A stretch of DNA of 22,758 nucleotides from Methanosarcinales archaeon (GTDB taxonomy: Archaea > Halobacteriota > Syntropharchaeia > Alkanophagales > Methanospirareceae), in contig DAOUYX010000002.1 of the NCBI GenBank assembly GCA_030665925.1, positions 1 to 22,758 of the forward strand. The letters run 5' to 3'. The number at the start of each line of letters is the position of its first letter. Positions within the stretch are counted from its first letter, which is position 1. The notes below the pieces were generated by a model. That model searched no databases. It worked only from the letters and a program-made list of their open reading frames with translations, and was not told where the DNA came from. Shown here piece by piece: positions 13,787-21,897 of the stretch. Made by a program: the position numbers and the translations under genes.

Positions 13787-14050
13787 CTACTTGCGCCATT
13801 CGTCAGTTACTTTAACTTCTACTGCACCTCGAGAATGGCTGATAATCCTTATAACATTAGTGGTTTTTACATCTTCCGATTCATAAATTGTTGTAGCAGC
13901 TTATACACCTATCAGTGCTATTATATCCATTGTATTTTCAATTACTAAAATTCGTTGAATTCTGCCAATACTAAAAGTCGCTTTCAATCGTTATACTCTT
14001 GCAGTTACAACAACTCCATAAGAAGCTTCAACCCCATATTTTTTTAACAG
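13787..14050 (-). pseudogene. decayed reading frame with two in-frame TAA stops
   Basis: One minus-strand frame reads LLKKYGVEASYGVVVTARV, stop, RLKATFSIGRIQRILVIENT, then to IIALIGV, stop, AATTIYESEDVKTTNVIRII, and ends VEVKVTDEWRK-stop. The composition is protein-like throughout and both internal stops are TAA, one substitution from GAA. No family recognised. Apart from this, 13644-13786 shows nothing codable. The C-terminal pattern (V-x-I-x2-S-x-G-x-V-x2-K-V) resembles the decayed frame at 14975-15228 on the other side of the resolvase. Confidence 0.45.
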
Positions 14051-14057
14051 AATCCGG

Positions 14058-14135
14058 GTGGAGATCAAATTCACACTATAACGAACCGAAAAAGTGTGAT
14101 GAATAGAAAACATCGTTGTGTGAGATAAAATTCGC
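14058..14135 (+). repeat. repeats upstream-left of the resolvase gene
   Basis: GAGATCAAATTCAC (14061-14074) is repeated as GAGATAAAATTCGC (14122-14135), 12 of 14 matching, 61 nt apart. TCACACT (14071-14077) and AGTGTGA (14093-14099) form an inverted repeat between them, and GTGTGAG recurs at 14118-14124. Closely spaced short repeats near a serine resolvase suggest recombination or regulator binding sites. Confidence 0.4.
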
Positions 14136-14162
14136 TCAAAACGCATATATGAAGGAGGGGAA

Positions 14163-14207
14163 ATGGTGGCAAAAATTACAAAGTTTATGGTATTAAAATA
14201 CGTCTAA
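14163..14207 (+). pseudogene. possible truncated gene start (14 codons) with strong ribosome site
   Basis: GAAGGAGGGG at 14151-14160 is the best Shine-Dalgarno match in the region and precedes ATG 14163 by only 2-6 nt; the frame (MVAKITKFMVLKYV) ends at TAA 14207. It may be the surviving start of a gene truncated when the resolvase unit arrived, or a true micro-ORF or leader. Confidence 0.25.
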
Positions 14208-14224
14208 GGTTGCTTTCTTTCCGA

Positions 14225-14827
14225 CTACCTCAGTCGCTTATCCAATTTGACACCCGCCTCACGAAGTCTGTTCCGTAACGTGCTGTAACTCACGTGTTCG
14301 ATAGCTGCAATTTCCGTCAGTGGGATGCCTTTGTTATAGCGATCAAGGACTCTATCGAGGTTTATATTCTTCCTTGGTCTGTGGCACACTTTCCCTTCAC
14401 GTTTTGCCCGTTCTATACCCACTTTCGTCCGCTCATAAATGAGCGCTCGTTCAAATTCTGCAAGAGCACCCATTATATGAAAGATAAGCTTCCCTTGAGG
14501 CGTGTTTGTCTCAATGTGGTCATTTACACTTATAAAATCAACTCCACGCTCTTTTAACTTCTCAACGCTCGTGAGCAGGTCCAGCATGCTTCTGGCAAAC
14601 CGATCAAGCTTAAGAACAACGACAGCATCAAATTTTCGTGCTTCAACGTCGCGCATAAGCTCCATGAACTTCTCTCTATTGCCCTTTGCCCCAGAACGCG
14701 TCTCTGAATAGACGTTATAGATTTCGTGGCCGCTTCTTTCGCAGAATTCCTTCAGTATCTTAACCTGCTCCTCCAAACTTTCTTCCTGCTTCTCGGTTGA
14801 TACCCGTGCGTATATCCCTACTTTCAT
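14225..14827 (-). CDS. serine recombinase (resolvase/invertase family)
   Basis: 200 aa, the size of Tn3-type resolvases and Hin/Pin invertases. The nucleophile is S10 in YARVSTEKQ; other catalytic parts are visible: LDRFARS (about 73-79), PQGKLIFHIMGALAEFERALIYERT (109-133 region) carrying the second Arg and the long E-helix. The C-terminus (about 152-198) is a helix-turn-helix for DNA binding (IPLTEIAAIEHVSYSTLRNRL). All catalytic elements appear intact. No transposase accompanies it, so it may serve a lost element, an integrative plasmid or an inversion switch. It lies between two decayed frames and between two clusters of AGTGT-like motifs. Confidence 0.95.
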   Translation of the reverse strand: MKVGIYARVSTEKQEESLEEQVKILKEFCERSGHEIYNVYSETRSGAKGNREKFMELMRDVEARKFDAVVVLKLDRFARSMLDLLTSVEKLKERGVDFISVNDHIETNTPQGKLIFHIMGALAEFERALIYERTKVGIERAKREGKVCHRPRKNINLDRVLDRYNKGIPLTEIAAIEHVSYSTLRNRLREAGVKLDKRLR

Positions 14828-14886
14828 AAAAAACCCACCTTTTCACCACCAGTATCAAAAAGGTTATACTTTATGTAATATAAAGG

Positions 14887-14930
14887 TCCACTTTCTATAT
14901 AATGGCAATAAGTGTACACTTTTTATCACG
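14887..14930 (-). promoter_or_regulatory. AAGTGTACACTT palindrome and half-site upstream of resolvase
   Basis: A 12-bp perfect palindrome (14910-14921) is followed towards the gene by a half-site (rc AAAGTGGAC, 14887-14895), with TATA-like sequence between. The AAGTGT core matches the AAAGTGTGA motif on the far side of the gene (14091-14099). Candidate resolvase or repressor site. Confidence 0.4.
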
Positions 14931-14974
14931 GTATTTATGGCTATTTTCATGGTACTTAACATTGATTTTTCCAC

Positions 14975-15228
14975 TCATTGAGCTACTGAGTTGATGTGAC
15001 TACTGCACACACACCCATCTTCAATAACTTTTGTTCCTACTACACCCCAAGAATTTTTAATTACTACTACATCTATTGCTTCTTTCATCTCTTTCGCTTT
15101 TTTAATTATATTTAAAGGATATGGAATGGATGATACAAACGTATTTAAAACTTCTCCGGTTACTCCTTCATCTAACTTTCAGTAATATTCTGGATTCCCA
15201 TTATAACCTTTGTAGCTTCAATCGCACT
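14975..15228 (-). pseudogene. decayed reading frame downstream of the RHH gene
   Basis: Immediately after the RHH stop (TAA) the same frame continues SAIEATKVIMGIQNITES then stops; one shift further on reads LDEGVTGEVLNTFVSSIPYP, continues NIIKKAKEMKEAIDVVVIKNSW and GVVGTKVIEDG, and ends with TGA at 14975. The text is protein-like but has a stop, a frameshift and a stop, so it is a relic. It might be the C-terminal part of the protein whose N-terminal RHH domain survives, or a separate gene. It resembles the relic at 13787-14050 near its C-terminus. No family recognised. Confidence 0.4.
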
Positions 15229-15432
15229 TTATTCTTCAGCAGTTTCACCTACCTCAGAACCATCACCTTTCTTCCCTTCTGTTATAGCTTCTCCCTCTTT
15301 TGCACCTATACCTTTCTCAATCAGTTCGATGAGATACACCTTCATCGTTATCCCCCTATCGATCGCTTCTTTTCTTATCGTCTTGTGCAAGTTCTCTTCT
15401 ATATCTAAATTCACTTTTACCATTTTTGGCAT
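15229..15432 (-). CDS. small ribbon-helix-helix (CopG-like) protein
   Basis: 67 aa from ATG 15432: strand KVNLDIEENLHKTIRKEAID, then RGITMKVYLIELIEKGI, the strand-helix-helix of RHH proteins, followed by a Gly/Glu-rich disordered tail ending GETAEE. The start was chosen because TTTAAATATAAC (15467-15456 on minus) lies about 27 nt upstream, implying a leaderless mRNA; the longer frame to 15471 would run through that TATA box. RHH proteins of this size are antitoxins or autoregulators. No toxin is intact downstream; a degraded frame follows in its place. Confidence 0.6.
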   Translation of the reverse strand: MPKMVKVNLDIEENLHKTIRKEAIDRGITMKVYLIELIEKGIGAKEGEAITEGKKGDGSEVGETAEE

Positions 15433-15593
15433 CACCGTTACAAATATTACCTTTGTTATATTTAAATGCATTTGTCCATCACGGTTGTTGTTTTTTAAGT
15501 GCCCCTAATTTTTGTAAAATCTGCTCAGATTGCCATTTGAGAAAAGAAGAAAAGACGCTACTTCTATATTCTACCTATTAGTGAACAGATACT

Positions 15594-16766
15594 ATGCATC
15601 TCACCAAAGAAGAAGAGCGGATATACGAAGGAGAAGAAGGCTGGGCGCGTAAAAAGGCGATGGAGATTCTCGTTGCAATCGGAGATATAAACAATGCGTC
15701 ACAATTGATACCGATAAAAAGTGCGCATATCTCCGGTGCGTCTTATAAAACTATCGGAGACGCTTTTGAATTTATAAATAGCCTGGAAGGCACGACAGTA
15801 AAAGTCAAAAGCACGTTAAATCCTACCGGTATGGATAGAGAGAACTGGAATGCCATGAATGTTTCAGAAACGTTTGTAACTAAGCAAAAGGGGGTAATCA
15901 ATGCGTATAGAAAGTTAGGTGTCTCCGTGGAGTGCACCTGCGTTCCTTATCTCATTGGCAATACGCCGACGTGCGGTGAGCATATCGCATGGGCGGAATC
16001 GTCTGCAGTCTTATACGCTAATTCCGTTTTGGGCGCGAGAACGAATATGGAAGGGGCACCGTCTGCTCTTGCCGCGGCACTCATCGGTAAAACGCCGCTT
16101 TACGGGCTTCACCTGACTGAAAACCGAGAGCCTGAGATGCGAGTGTGCGTGAACTGTGCCCTTGCAGATGCAGATTACAGCGCTCTTGGATTCCTTATCG
16201 GCGACTTTGTAGGGAACAAAATACCCGTGATAGAACTCCTGCCGGATTCCTTTCCAAGCACAGACGAGCTGAAGCATTTATCCGCCGCAATAGGCGCTAC
16301 CGGCTCCGTAGGCATGTATCATATAAAGGGAATAACTCCTGAAGCTGATGCAATGGGATCACCTGCTGAAAAGACAGAGATAGAAAAAGCCGATTTGGAG
16401 AAGTTTTATGCAGATACCGAAAAAGTCGACGTGATAGCGATAGGATGTCCACATTGCTCCGCGTCTGAACTCCAGCAGATATACAGGCTTTTGAAGGCGG
16501 AAAGTAAAGGCAGAAAAGTACGAAAAGATTTCTTCGTATTCACCGCGAGAGCGATAAAAGAACGCATGCACAACGTAGTAAGGAAGATAGAGAATTACGG
16601 TGTGAAAGTGATTTGTGATACCTGTTTCGTGGTTTCTCCTGCGTTTGAGAGTTACAAGTGCGTGATAACAAATTCGGGTAAAATGCTGCGATATGTGCCG
16701 CTGCTCTGCGGTGGAGCGGACGTGCGGTTGTGCAAGACCGAGGAGTGTGTTAGGCTGGCATTTTGA
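15594..16766 (+). CDS. aconitase X large subunit / phosphomevalonate dehydratase large subunit
   Basis: 390 aa, the full length of the AcnX catalytic (DUF521) large subunit. Family motifs: KSAHISGASYKTIGDAF (42-58), NPTGMD (76-81), ECTCVPYLIGN (113-123), GEHIAWAESSAVLYANSV, and the cluster cysteines in GCPHC (284-288) and CDTC (341-344). In archaea this protein, with a small swivelling subunit encoded separately, dehydrates (R)-5-phosphomevalonate to trans-anhydromevalonate 5-phosphate in the modified mevalonate pathway for isoprenoid lipids, using an Fe-S cluster. The small subunit is not in this window. A TATA-like TCTATATT is about 27 nt before the ATG, so the mRNA may be leaderless. It ends 69 nt before rpl3. 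Other AcnX members act on hydroxyproline derivatives; the archaeal setting favours the mevalonate role. Confidence 0.88.
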   Translation: MHLTKEEERIYEGEEGWARKKAMEILVAIGDINNASQLIPIKSAHISGASYKTIGDAFEFINSLEGTTVKVKSTLNPTGMDRENWNAMNVSETFVTKQKGVINAYRKLGVSVECTCVPYLIGNTPTCGEHIAWAESSAVLYANSVLGARTNMEGAPSALAAALIGKTPLYGLHLTENREPEMRVCVNCALADADYSALGFLIGDFVGNKIPVIELLPDSFPSTDELKHLSAAIGATGSVGMYHIKGITPEADAMGSPAEKTEIEKADLEKFYADTEKVDVIAIGCPHCSASELQQIYRLLKAESKGRKVRKDFFVFTARAIKERMHNVVRKIENYGVKVICDTCFVVSPAFESYKCVITNSGKMLRYVPLLCGGADVRLCKTEECVRLAF

Positions 16767-16775
16767 GTGCGAACG

Positions 16776-16796
16776 GATTTTATATACTTTTATAAT
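16776..16796 (+). promoter_or_regulatory. TATA-box promoter of the ribosomal operon
   Basis: ATTTTATATACTTTTATA lies in the 69-nt gap between the acnX stop and the rpl3 ATG at 16836. With the usual 26-27 nt spacing, transcription would start near 16809, leaving a leader of about 25-30 nt. Confidence 0.6.
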
Positions 16797-16835
16797 CTTA
16801 TTTCTAACAGTAACTAACCATAACAGAAGAGCAAG

Positions 16836-17804
16836 ATGGCTAAAAGACACAGACCAAGGAGGGGATCGCTTGCCTTTTCGCCGAGGAAGCGAGCACGAAG
16901 CGAGACGTGCAGGATAAAACGGGAAGAACGAGCCGTTGGCAGGAAACTACAAGGCTTTGCAGGCTATAAAGCAGGGATGACACACCTTATTCTGACCGAT
17001 GATTATTCCCATAGCCTGACGAAGGGAATGGAAATAGCCATTCCTGCAACAATCATAGAGACTCCGCCGATGCGGGTGGAGGGTTTCCGTCTTTATAAAG
17101 ATACAAACTACGGTAAGCGGGCTGTAACAGACGCATGGGCTGGAGCAGCAGGAGGAAACTTGGGTGCGATAGAGGAAATAATCAAGAAGACGGAGAATAA
17201 AGAAGCGTTGAGTCTGCATTTAATCGCTTCTGCGCTACCTGAGGTTGTAAATGGCGTGCCGAAGAAGAAGCACGATTTAATGGAGATAAAGATGAGCGAT
17301 GAGGTTGAGCAAGACCTCGAATACGCGAAAGAAGTATTTGGGAAGGAGTTAAAGATTAAAGACGTGGTTAAAGAGGGAGATTTTGTTGATGTTACCGCGG
17401 TGACCAAGGGTAAAGGTACACAAGGACCGGTAAAAAGATGGGGAATTATGATTCAGAATGCAAAGGCGAAGAGGTCTGGTAAGGGTCGTCATGTGGGTGC
17501 TATCGGCGCCTGGACACCTCGACGAGTCAGATGGCGCGTACCTCAGCTTGGACAGACCGGGTATCAACAGCGGACAGAGTACAACAAGCGAATAGTGAAG
17601 ATAGGGGATAATGGTGAAGAGATAACGCCAGACGGCGGTTTCGTGAAGTACGGCATCGTGAGAAATGATTATATTTTAGTAAAAGGAAGTGTGCCGGGTC
17701 CGAAGAAGAGACTTGTAAGAATCTCTCATGCGATAAGAGATCACCCAAAGCTTGGCATACCCGAAATTATTTATATAAGCAAGAAATCACAACAGGGGAA
17801 ATAA
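16836..17804 (+). CDS. rpl3: 50S ribosomal protein L3 (uL3)
   Basis: 322 aa, archaeal/eukaryotic-type uL3. The N-terminus HRPRRGSLAFSPRKRA is the conserved extension that runs into the peptidyl-transferase region; GYKAGMTHL follows at about 43. Residues about 195-240 (VTAVTKGKGTQGPVKRW and then HVGAIGAWTP) are the uL3 signature loop. It begins the operon, preceded by its own TATA box, and is followed 18 nt later by rpl4. Intact. Confidence 0.97.
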   Translation: MAKRHRPRRGSLAFSPRKRARSETCRIKREERAVGRKLQGFAGYKAGMTHLILTDDYSHSLTKGMEIAIPATIIETPPMRVEGFRLYKDTNYGKRAVTDAWAGAAGGNLGAIEEIIKKTENKEALSLHLIASALPEVVNGVPKKKHDLMEIKMSDEVEQDLEYAKEVFGKELKIKDVVKEGDFVDVTAVTKGKGTQGPVKRWGIMIQNAKAKRSGKGRHVGAIGAWTPRRVRWRVPQLGQTGYQQRTEYNKRIVKIGDNGEEITPDGGFVKYGIVRNDYILVKGSVPGPKKRLVRISHAIRDHPKLGIPEIIYISKKSQQGK

Positions 17805-17822
17805 GATAAGAAAAGAAGAGCA

Positions 17823-18695
17823 ATGGTAGAAGAAGTAAAGAGCAAAGCTAAAGTGATAGACTTATCAGGGAACTTCGTAAAGGAAATAACACTCCCTCAG
17901 GTATTTATGGAAGAATACAGACCTGACTTGATAAAGAGGGCAGTGCTCGCAATGCAATCGAACCGGCTGCAACCAAAAGGTACAAACCCCTTAGCCGGGC
18001 GGAGAACATCCGCAGAGAGCTGGGGTCCTGGTAGAGGAGCCGCCAGAGTCCCTCGCATAACCGATGGACGAAGAGCAGCACGGGCTCCACAAACGGTCGG
18101 TGGAAGAAGAGCGCATCCACCAAAGACTGAGAAGATCTTGAAGAAGAGAATAAACAAGAAAGAACGGAGGAAAGCGATAAAATCCGCTATCGCAGCCACC
18201 ATAAACCCCGAACGCGTAAGAAATAGGGGGCACCGGTTTAACGATGAAGTGGAGTTCCCGATAGTAGTGGAAGATTCGTTCGCAAGCCTTGAAAAGACCT
18301 CCGAGGTGGAGGAGTTTTTAAAAGCCATCGGTGTGTGGAACGACGTGCTTCGTGCAAAGGAACGGAAAGTACGGGCTGGTAAAGGGAAGATGAGAGGAAG
18401 GAGATACAAGACTAAAAAGAGCATTTTAATCGTTATTTCCAGTGATGAAGAAACACCGAAGGATAAGAAAATAAAAACAAAAGCTGACGACTTTTCCGTT
18501 AGAGTGGAGCTCGAACACCCGTCAAGGGCTAAAAAGATAATGAAAGCCGCGAAGAATTTACCTGGTGTGGATGTATCTTACGCAGAGGAGCTCAATGCGG
18601 AATTGCTTGCGCCTGGAACGCATCCCGGCAGGTTGACCATCTGGACGGAATCATCTTTATCAAAACTGGCTACGGCAGAACGGAGTGATAAATGA
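17823..18695 (+). CDS. rpl4: 50S ribosomal protein L4 (uL4, L1e type)
   Basis: 290 aa, archaeal uL4 of the L1e type. Typical features: KEITLPQVFMEEYRPDLIKRAV (20-41), the Gly/Arg-rich exit-tunnel loop from about 55 to 100 (PLAGRRTSAESWGPGRGAAR), and RNRGHRF (about 137). It binds 23S rRNA and lines the peptide exit tunnel. GAAGAG precedes the start. The rpl23 ATG follows its TGA by only 3 nt. Confidence 0.97.
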   Translation: MVEEVKSKAKVIDLSGNFVKEITLPQVFMEEYRPDLIKRAVLAMQSNRLQPKGTNPLAGRRTSAESWGPGRGAARVPRITDGRRAARAPQTVGGRRAHPPKTEKILKKRINKKERRKAIKSAIAATINPERVRNRGHRFNDEVEFPIVVEDSFASLEKTSEVEEFLKAIGVWNDVLRAKERKVRAGKGKMRGRRYKTKKSILIVISSDEETPKDKKIKTKADDFSVRVELEHPSRAKKIMKAAKNLPGVDVSYAEELNAELLAPGTHPGRLTIWTESSLSKLATAERSDK

Positions 18696-18698
18696 GAA

Positions 18699-18953
18699 AT
18701 GGCAGAAAAACTGAAGCATATCGTGCCAAGCGAAAAAGCAACTCTGATGATTGATTCGGAGAACAAACTCCAGTTTATCGTTGATTTACGGGCGAGAAAG
18801 GGAGAGATAAAGCGAGACGTGGAGCGCGTGTTCGAGACTCCGGTGAGAAGCGTGCGGACAATGATAACATTTAAAGGTGAGAAGAAAGCAATAGTTGAAT
18901 TGGAGGAGGAAGGCAAGGCGAAGGAAATAGGGACATCACTTGGCATATTATAA
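18699..18953 (+). CDS. rpl23: 50S ribosomal protein L23 (uL23)
   Basis: 84 aa, the compact archaeal form. PSEKATLMIDSENKLQFIVD, VERVFETPVRSVRTM and KGEKKAIVEL match the uL23 fold, which sits at the tunnel exit and docks SRP. It is separated by 3 nt from rpl4 and 22 nt from rpl2; translation is probably coupled to rpl4. Confidence 0.97.
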   Translation: MAEKLKHIVPSEKATLMIDSENKLQFIVDLRARKGEIKRDVERVFETPVRSVRTMITFKGEKKAIVELEEEGKAKEIGTSLGIL

Positions 18954-18975
18954 TTATACTTGAGCAGAGAGAAAA

Positions 18976-19719
18976 ATGGGGAAAAGAATAATAGCGCAGC
19001 GGAGAGGAAAAGGGTCATCCACCTTTAGAGCACCTTCTCATCGTTATAAAGGAAATCTCGAACACGTAAGGGTAAATAAGGACGAAACGGTATCAGGCAG
19101 AATTCTGGAAATAGTGCACGACCCCGCAAGGAGTGCGCCCATTGCTCGTATAAGGGTAGAAAGGGATAATGGAGGAGAAAAGAAAAAAGTAGAGGAGCGG
19201 TTTATAATTATACCCGAAGGAGTTGGAGAAGGTGATGCAGTCTCGTACGGGGAATCAGCAGCGATAATGACGGGAAATACGATCCCTCTTCGCTGTATAC
19301 CTGAAGGAGTTATGATTTGCAACTTAGAAGCAAGACCAAACGACGGTGGTAAGTTCGTACGGTCTTCGGGCAATTGTGCTACGTTGTTAGCGCATGAGCA
19401 TGAAACAGGGAAGTCAATGGTAGTGTTACCAAGCGGGAAGAAGAAATGGCTATCCTCCGACTGTTTCGCTACCATCGGTGTTGTTGCTGGCGGAGGTCGT
19501 ACCGAAAAGCCATTTGTAAAAGCAGGAAAGAAATATCACAAGTTGAAGGCACGTGCGGCGAAATACCCGACGGTACGGGGCGTAGCAATGAATCCCGTTG
19601 ACCATCCGCATGGTGGTGGCGGTCATCAGCACGTTGGGAAGTCCAAAACGCCCGGTAGAGGCGCACCGCCAGGAAGGAAGGTCGGGAGCATAGCGGCAAA
19701 AAGAACCGGGAAGAAATGA
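18976..19719 (+). CDS. rpl2: 50S ribosomal protein L2 (uL2)
   Basis: 247 aa, archaeal length. GKRIIAQRRGKGSSTFRAP at the N-terminus and the C-terminal NPVDHPHGGGGHQH segment (about residues 205-218), with the conserved histidine implicated near the peptidyl-transferase centre. It lies between rpl23 and rps19 in the standard order; a purine-rich GAGAGAAAA precedes the start. Confidence 0.98.
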   Translation: MGKRIIAQRRGKGSSTFRAPSHRYKGNLEHVRVNKDETVSGRILEIVHDPARSAPIARIRVERDNGGEKKKVEERFIIIPEGVGEGDAVSYGESAAIMTGNTIPLRCIPEGVMICNLEARPNDGGKFVRSSGNCATLLAHEHETGKSMVVLPSGKKKWLSSDCFATIGVVAGGGRTEKPFVKAGKKYHKLKARAAKYPTVRGVAMNPVDHPHGGGGHQHVGKSKTPGRGAPPGRKVGSIAAKRTGKK

Positions 19720-19733
19720 GGTAAAGAGGTAGA

Positions 19734-20162
19734 ATGGCAAAGAAGAGGAAGAAGGGTAAGTCTAAAACAACCTTGAAGAAGAAGGAAGAGGAGTTTACGT
19801 ATCGAGGCTATACGTTAGCGAAACTGAAGAAGATGAAACTCGACACTTTAGCGGAATTAATGTGCGCGAGGCAGCGGCGGAAAATAAAGAGGACGTTTCG
19901 AGCCGAAGAGGAGTTACTGCTTGAAGAGATAAAATCGGGTAAGGACGACATAAAAACTCATTTACGAGATGCTATCGTCCTGCCGAGCATGGTGGGAAAG
20001 AAGATAGGGATACACGATGGAAAGAGCTTTGAATATGTGGAGATAAAGCCAGAGATGATAGGGCATTATTTGGGCGAGCTGGCATTGACACGCAAGAAAG
20101 TGGCACACGGAGCTGCGGGTGTCGGAGCTACGCGATCTTCAAAATACGTGCCACTGAGGTAA
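19734..20162 (+). CDS. rps19: 30S ribosomal protein S19 (uS19)
   Basis: 142 aa, with the archaeal/eukaryotic N-terminal extension (basic, MAKKRKKGKSK) and the conserved core IKTHLRDAIVLPSMVGKKIG (about 83-102) and HYLGELALTRKKVAHG near the C-terminus. It binds the head of the small subunit. AGAGGT sits just upstream of the ATG. Gap of 14 nt from rpl2. Confidence 0.97.
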   Translation: MAKKRKKGKSKTTLKKKEEEFTYRGYTLAKLKKMKLDTLAELMCARQRRKIKRTFRAEEELLLEEIKSGKDDIKTHLRDAIVLPSMVGKKIGIHDGKSFEYVEIKPEMIGHYLGELALTRKKVAHGAAGVGATRSSKYVPLR

Positions 20163-20189
20163 CGTGAAGAGAGAGAAAGAGAGAAGAAC

Positions 20190-20660
20190 ATGGGAAAGGT
20201 AAACTATAACACGGTAAAAAATATTGATCCTGAAACGACCGCAAAGGCGATGGCGTATGAACTCCATATATCACCTAAGCATGCCCTCGAAGTATGTAAG
20301 GCGATAAAGGGTAAAAAAGTGGAGGATGCGGAGACCTATCTGGAAAATGTGCTGGATATGAAAGTGGCAATTCCATTTAAACGTTATAAGAAGAAAGTTG
20401 CGCATCGCAGGGGGCTGAAGAACTGGTATGCCGGTAGATACCCCGTAAAGGCAACTGCTGAGATGTTAAAATTGCTAAGAAATGCGAAAGGCAATGCGGA
20501 ATACAAGGGGTTAGATGCGGAAGCATTGCGCGTTTGGCGTGTAGCTACGAAGCAAGGTCGCACGATACGGGGAATAATACCACGCGCTTTTGGTCGTGCT
20601 ACGCCGAAGAATACCGAGACGGTAACTGTTGAGATAATACTGCGAGAAGAAGGAAGTTAG
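20190..20660 (+). CDS. rpl22: 50S ribosomal protein L22 (uL22)
   Basis: 156 aa, archaeal-type uL22. Conserved KAMAYELHISPKHALEVCKAI at 19-39, KNWYAGRYPVKATAEMLKLL, and the hairpin GRTIRGIIPRAFGRATPKN (about 127-145) that reaches into the exit tunnel. A GAGAGA purine tract precedes the ATG. Confidence 0.97.
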   Translation: MGKVNYNTVKNIDPETTAKAMAYELHISPKHALEVCKAIKGKKVEDAETYLENVLDMKVAIPFKRYKKKVAHRRGLKNWYAGRYPVKATAEMLKLLRNAKGNAEYKGLDAEALRVWRVATKQGRTIRGIIPRAFGRATPKNTETVTVEIILREEGS

Positions 20661-20678
20661 TTAGGTTAGGAGTGGAAC

Positions 20679-21356
20679 GTGATAGAGAGGATATTCGTAG
20701 AGGAAGGGATAAAGAAAGTAAGAATGAACGAGTACTTCAGGACTGAGCTGGAGAGAGCGGGTTACGGCGGAATGGATATAAAGAGAACGCCGATGGGTAC
20801 GCAAATAACGGTGAACGTTGAGAAGCCGGGAATGATAATAGGAAAGGACGGTAGGAGGATAAAGAAGCTAACCAACGATGTAATCCAGAAGCAGGAACTG
20901 GATAATCCTCAGATAGACGTTCAACCTATCGGGGTGCCGGAGTTGAATGCACAGTTGATGGCGAATAGACTTGCGAAACTCATAGAGCGCGGCTGGCATT
21001 TCAGACGCGCCGGACGGTCGACCTTACAAAGGATAATGGATAGAGGGGCGCTTGGCTGCGAAATTATCATGTCCGGAAAGCTCAAAGGACCCCGTGGTCG
21101 GATGGAGAAGATGGTAAATGGTTATATAAAGCACTGTGGTTCCATAGCCGAGGAGATAGTAGATAAAGGTTATGCAATAGCGAAGAAAAAGGCGGGAGTT
21201 ATAGGTGTAAGGGTGTGGATAGTACATCCGGATTCAAAGGTACCCGATGCTTTTCGCATGAAAGTTGTAAACAAGGAAGTTGAGAAGGAAGAAGAGGAGA
21301 AGAAGAAAGAAGGGGAAGGAAAAGGAATAGAAGAAGAAAAGGAAAGTAAAGAATGA
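20679..21356 (+). CDS. rps3: 30S ribosomal protein S3 (uS3), GTG start
   Basis: 225 aa. Start is GTG 20679, preceded by GGTTAGGAGTGG. The KH domain is at about 45-95 (KPGMIIGKDGRRIKKLTN holds the GxxG loop), followed by the C-domain with LIERGWHFRRAGRSTLQRIM and GCEIIMSGKLKGPRG. The last 30 residues are a Lys/Glu-rich tail. It forms the mRNA entry site of the small subunit. Its TGA overlaps the rpl29 ATG by ATGA. Confidence 0.97.
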   Translation: MIERIFVEEGIKKVRMNEYFRTELERAGYGGMDIKRTPMGTQITVNVEKPGMIIGKDGRRIKKLTNDVIQKQELDNPQIDVQPIGVPELNAQLMANRLAKLIERGWHFRRAGRSTLQRIMDRGALGCEIIMSGKLKGPRGRMEKMVNGYIKHCGSIAEEIVDKGYAIAKKKAGVIGVRVWIVHPDSKVPDAFRMKVVNKEVEKEEEEKKKEGEGKGIEEEKESKE

Positions 21357-21589
21357 GCATATTTAGAATTGAAGAGATAAGAAGGATGAGTGAAAAGGAG
21401 AGAAACGAGGAATTGGAGAGTTTGATGAAAGATTTGTTGCATGAGCGTGGGATAATCGCCACCGGTGGATCTCCCGATAATCCTGGACGAGTGGGAGAGA
21501 TAAAGAGGACAATAGCAAGGATTAAAACGGTCCAGGGAGAAGAGCAAAGAGAAGCAGAGATGGCGAGGAACGAGAGAGGAGGTAAGTAG
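21353..21589 (+). CDS. rpl29: 50S ribosomal protein L29 (uL29)
   Basis: 78 aa, two-helix uL29: IEEIRRMSEKERNEELESL and GRVGEIKRTIARIKTV are the two helices. It lies at the tunnel exit beside uL23. Its start overlaps the rps3 stop, so translation is coupled. The charged C-terminus (EAEMARNERGGK) is longer than in many archaea. Confidence 0.95.
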   Translation: MSIFRIEEIRRMSEKERNEELESLMKDLLHERGIIATGGSPDNPGRVGEIKRTIARIKTVQGEEQREAEMARNERGGK

Positions 21590-21593
21590 GCGA

Positions 21594-21896
21594 ATGCAAC
21601 AAATCTGCGATAAATGTGGATTGCCAGTTGATTTATGCATTTGCAAGGAGATAGCAAAAGAGCAGCAATTAGTGAAGGTGTATACGCTAAGAAAGAAGTT
21701 CGGGAAGATTGTCACCTTTATAGAAGGGATAAATGAGAAGGAAGTGGATTTGAAAGCGCTTTCAAAGGAGTTGAAGTCGAAGTTCGCGTGTGGCGGTACG
21801 GTAAAGGATAGCTGCATACGATTGCAGGGCGATAAAAAAGAATCGGTGAAGAAAGCACTTCGGGATATGGGCTATACGTTAGAGGGCGAAGAATGA
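21594..21896 (+). CDS. translation initiation factor aIF1 (SUI1 family)
   Basis: 100 aa. The N-terminus ICDKCGLPVDLCIC has the C-x2-C-x6-C-x-C pattern of archaeal aIF1, then VYTLRKKFGKIVTFIEGI and FACGGTVKDSCIRLQGD, the SUI1 core that contacts the P site. It controls start-codon choice during initiation. It begins 5 nt after rpl29 and ends 1 nt before the Rpp29 gene, its common archaeal place. Confidence 0.95.
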   Translation: MQQICDKCGLPVDLCICKEIAKEQQLVKVYTLRKKFGKIVTFIEGINEKEVDLKALSKELKSKFACGGTVKDSCIRLQGDKKESVKKALRDMGYTLEGEE

Positions 21897-21897
21897 A

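Noticed and set aside
13787..14050. Read-through of in-frame stops by pyrrolysine or recoding
   Set aside because: Both stops are TAA, not TAG, there is no recoding element, and the neighbouring relic also has a frameshift, so decay is the simpler reading.
17897..18424. Long minus-strand frame opposite rpl4 (and similar ones opposite rpl3, rpl2, rps3, aIF1)
   Set aside because: These are shadows of highly conserved plus-strand ribosomal genes, with low-complexity Ser/Leu/Phe-rich products.
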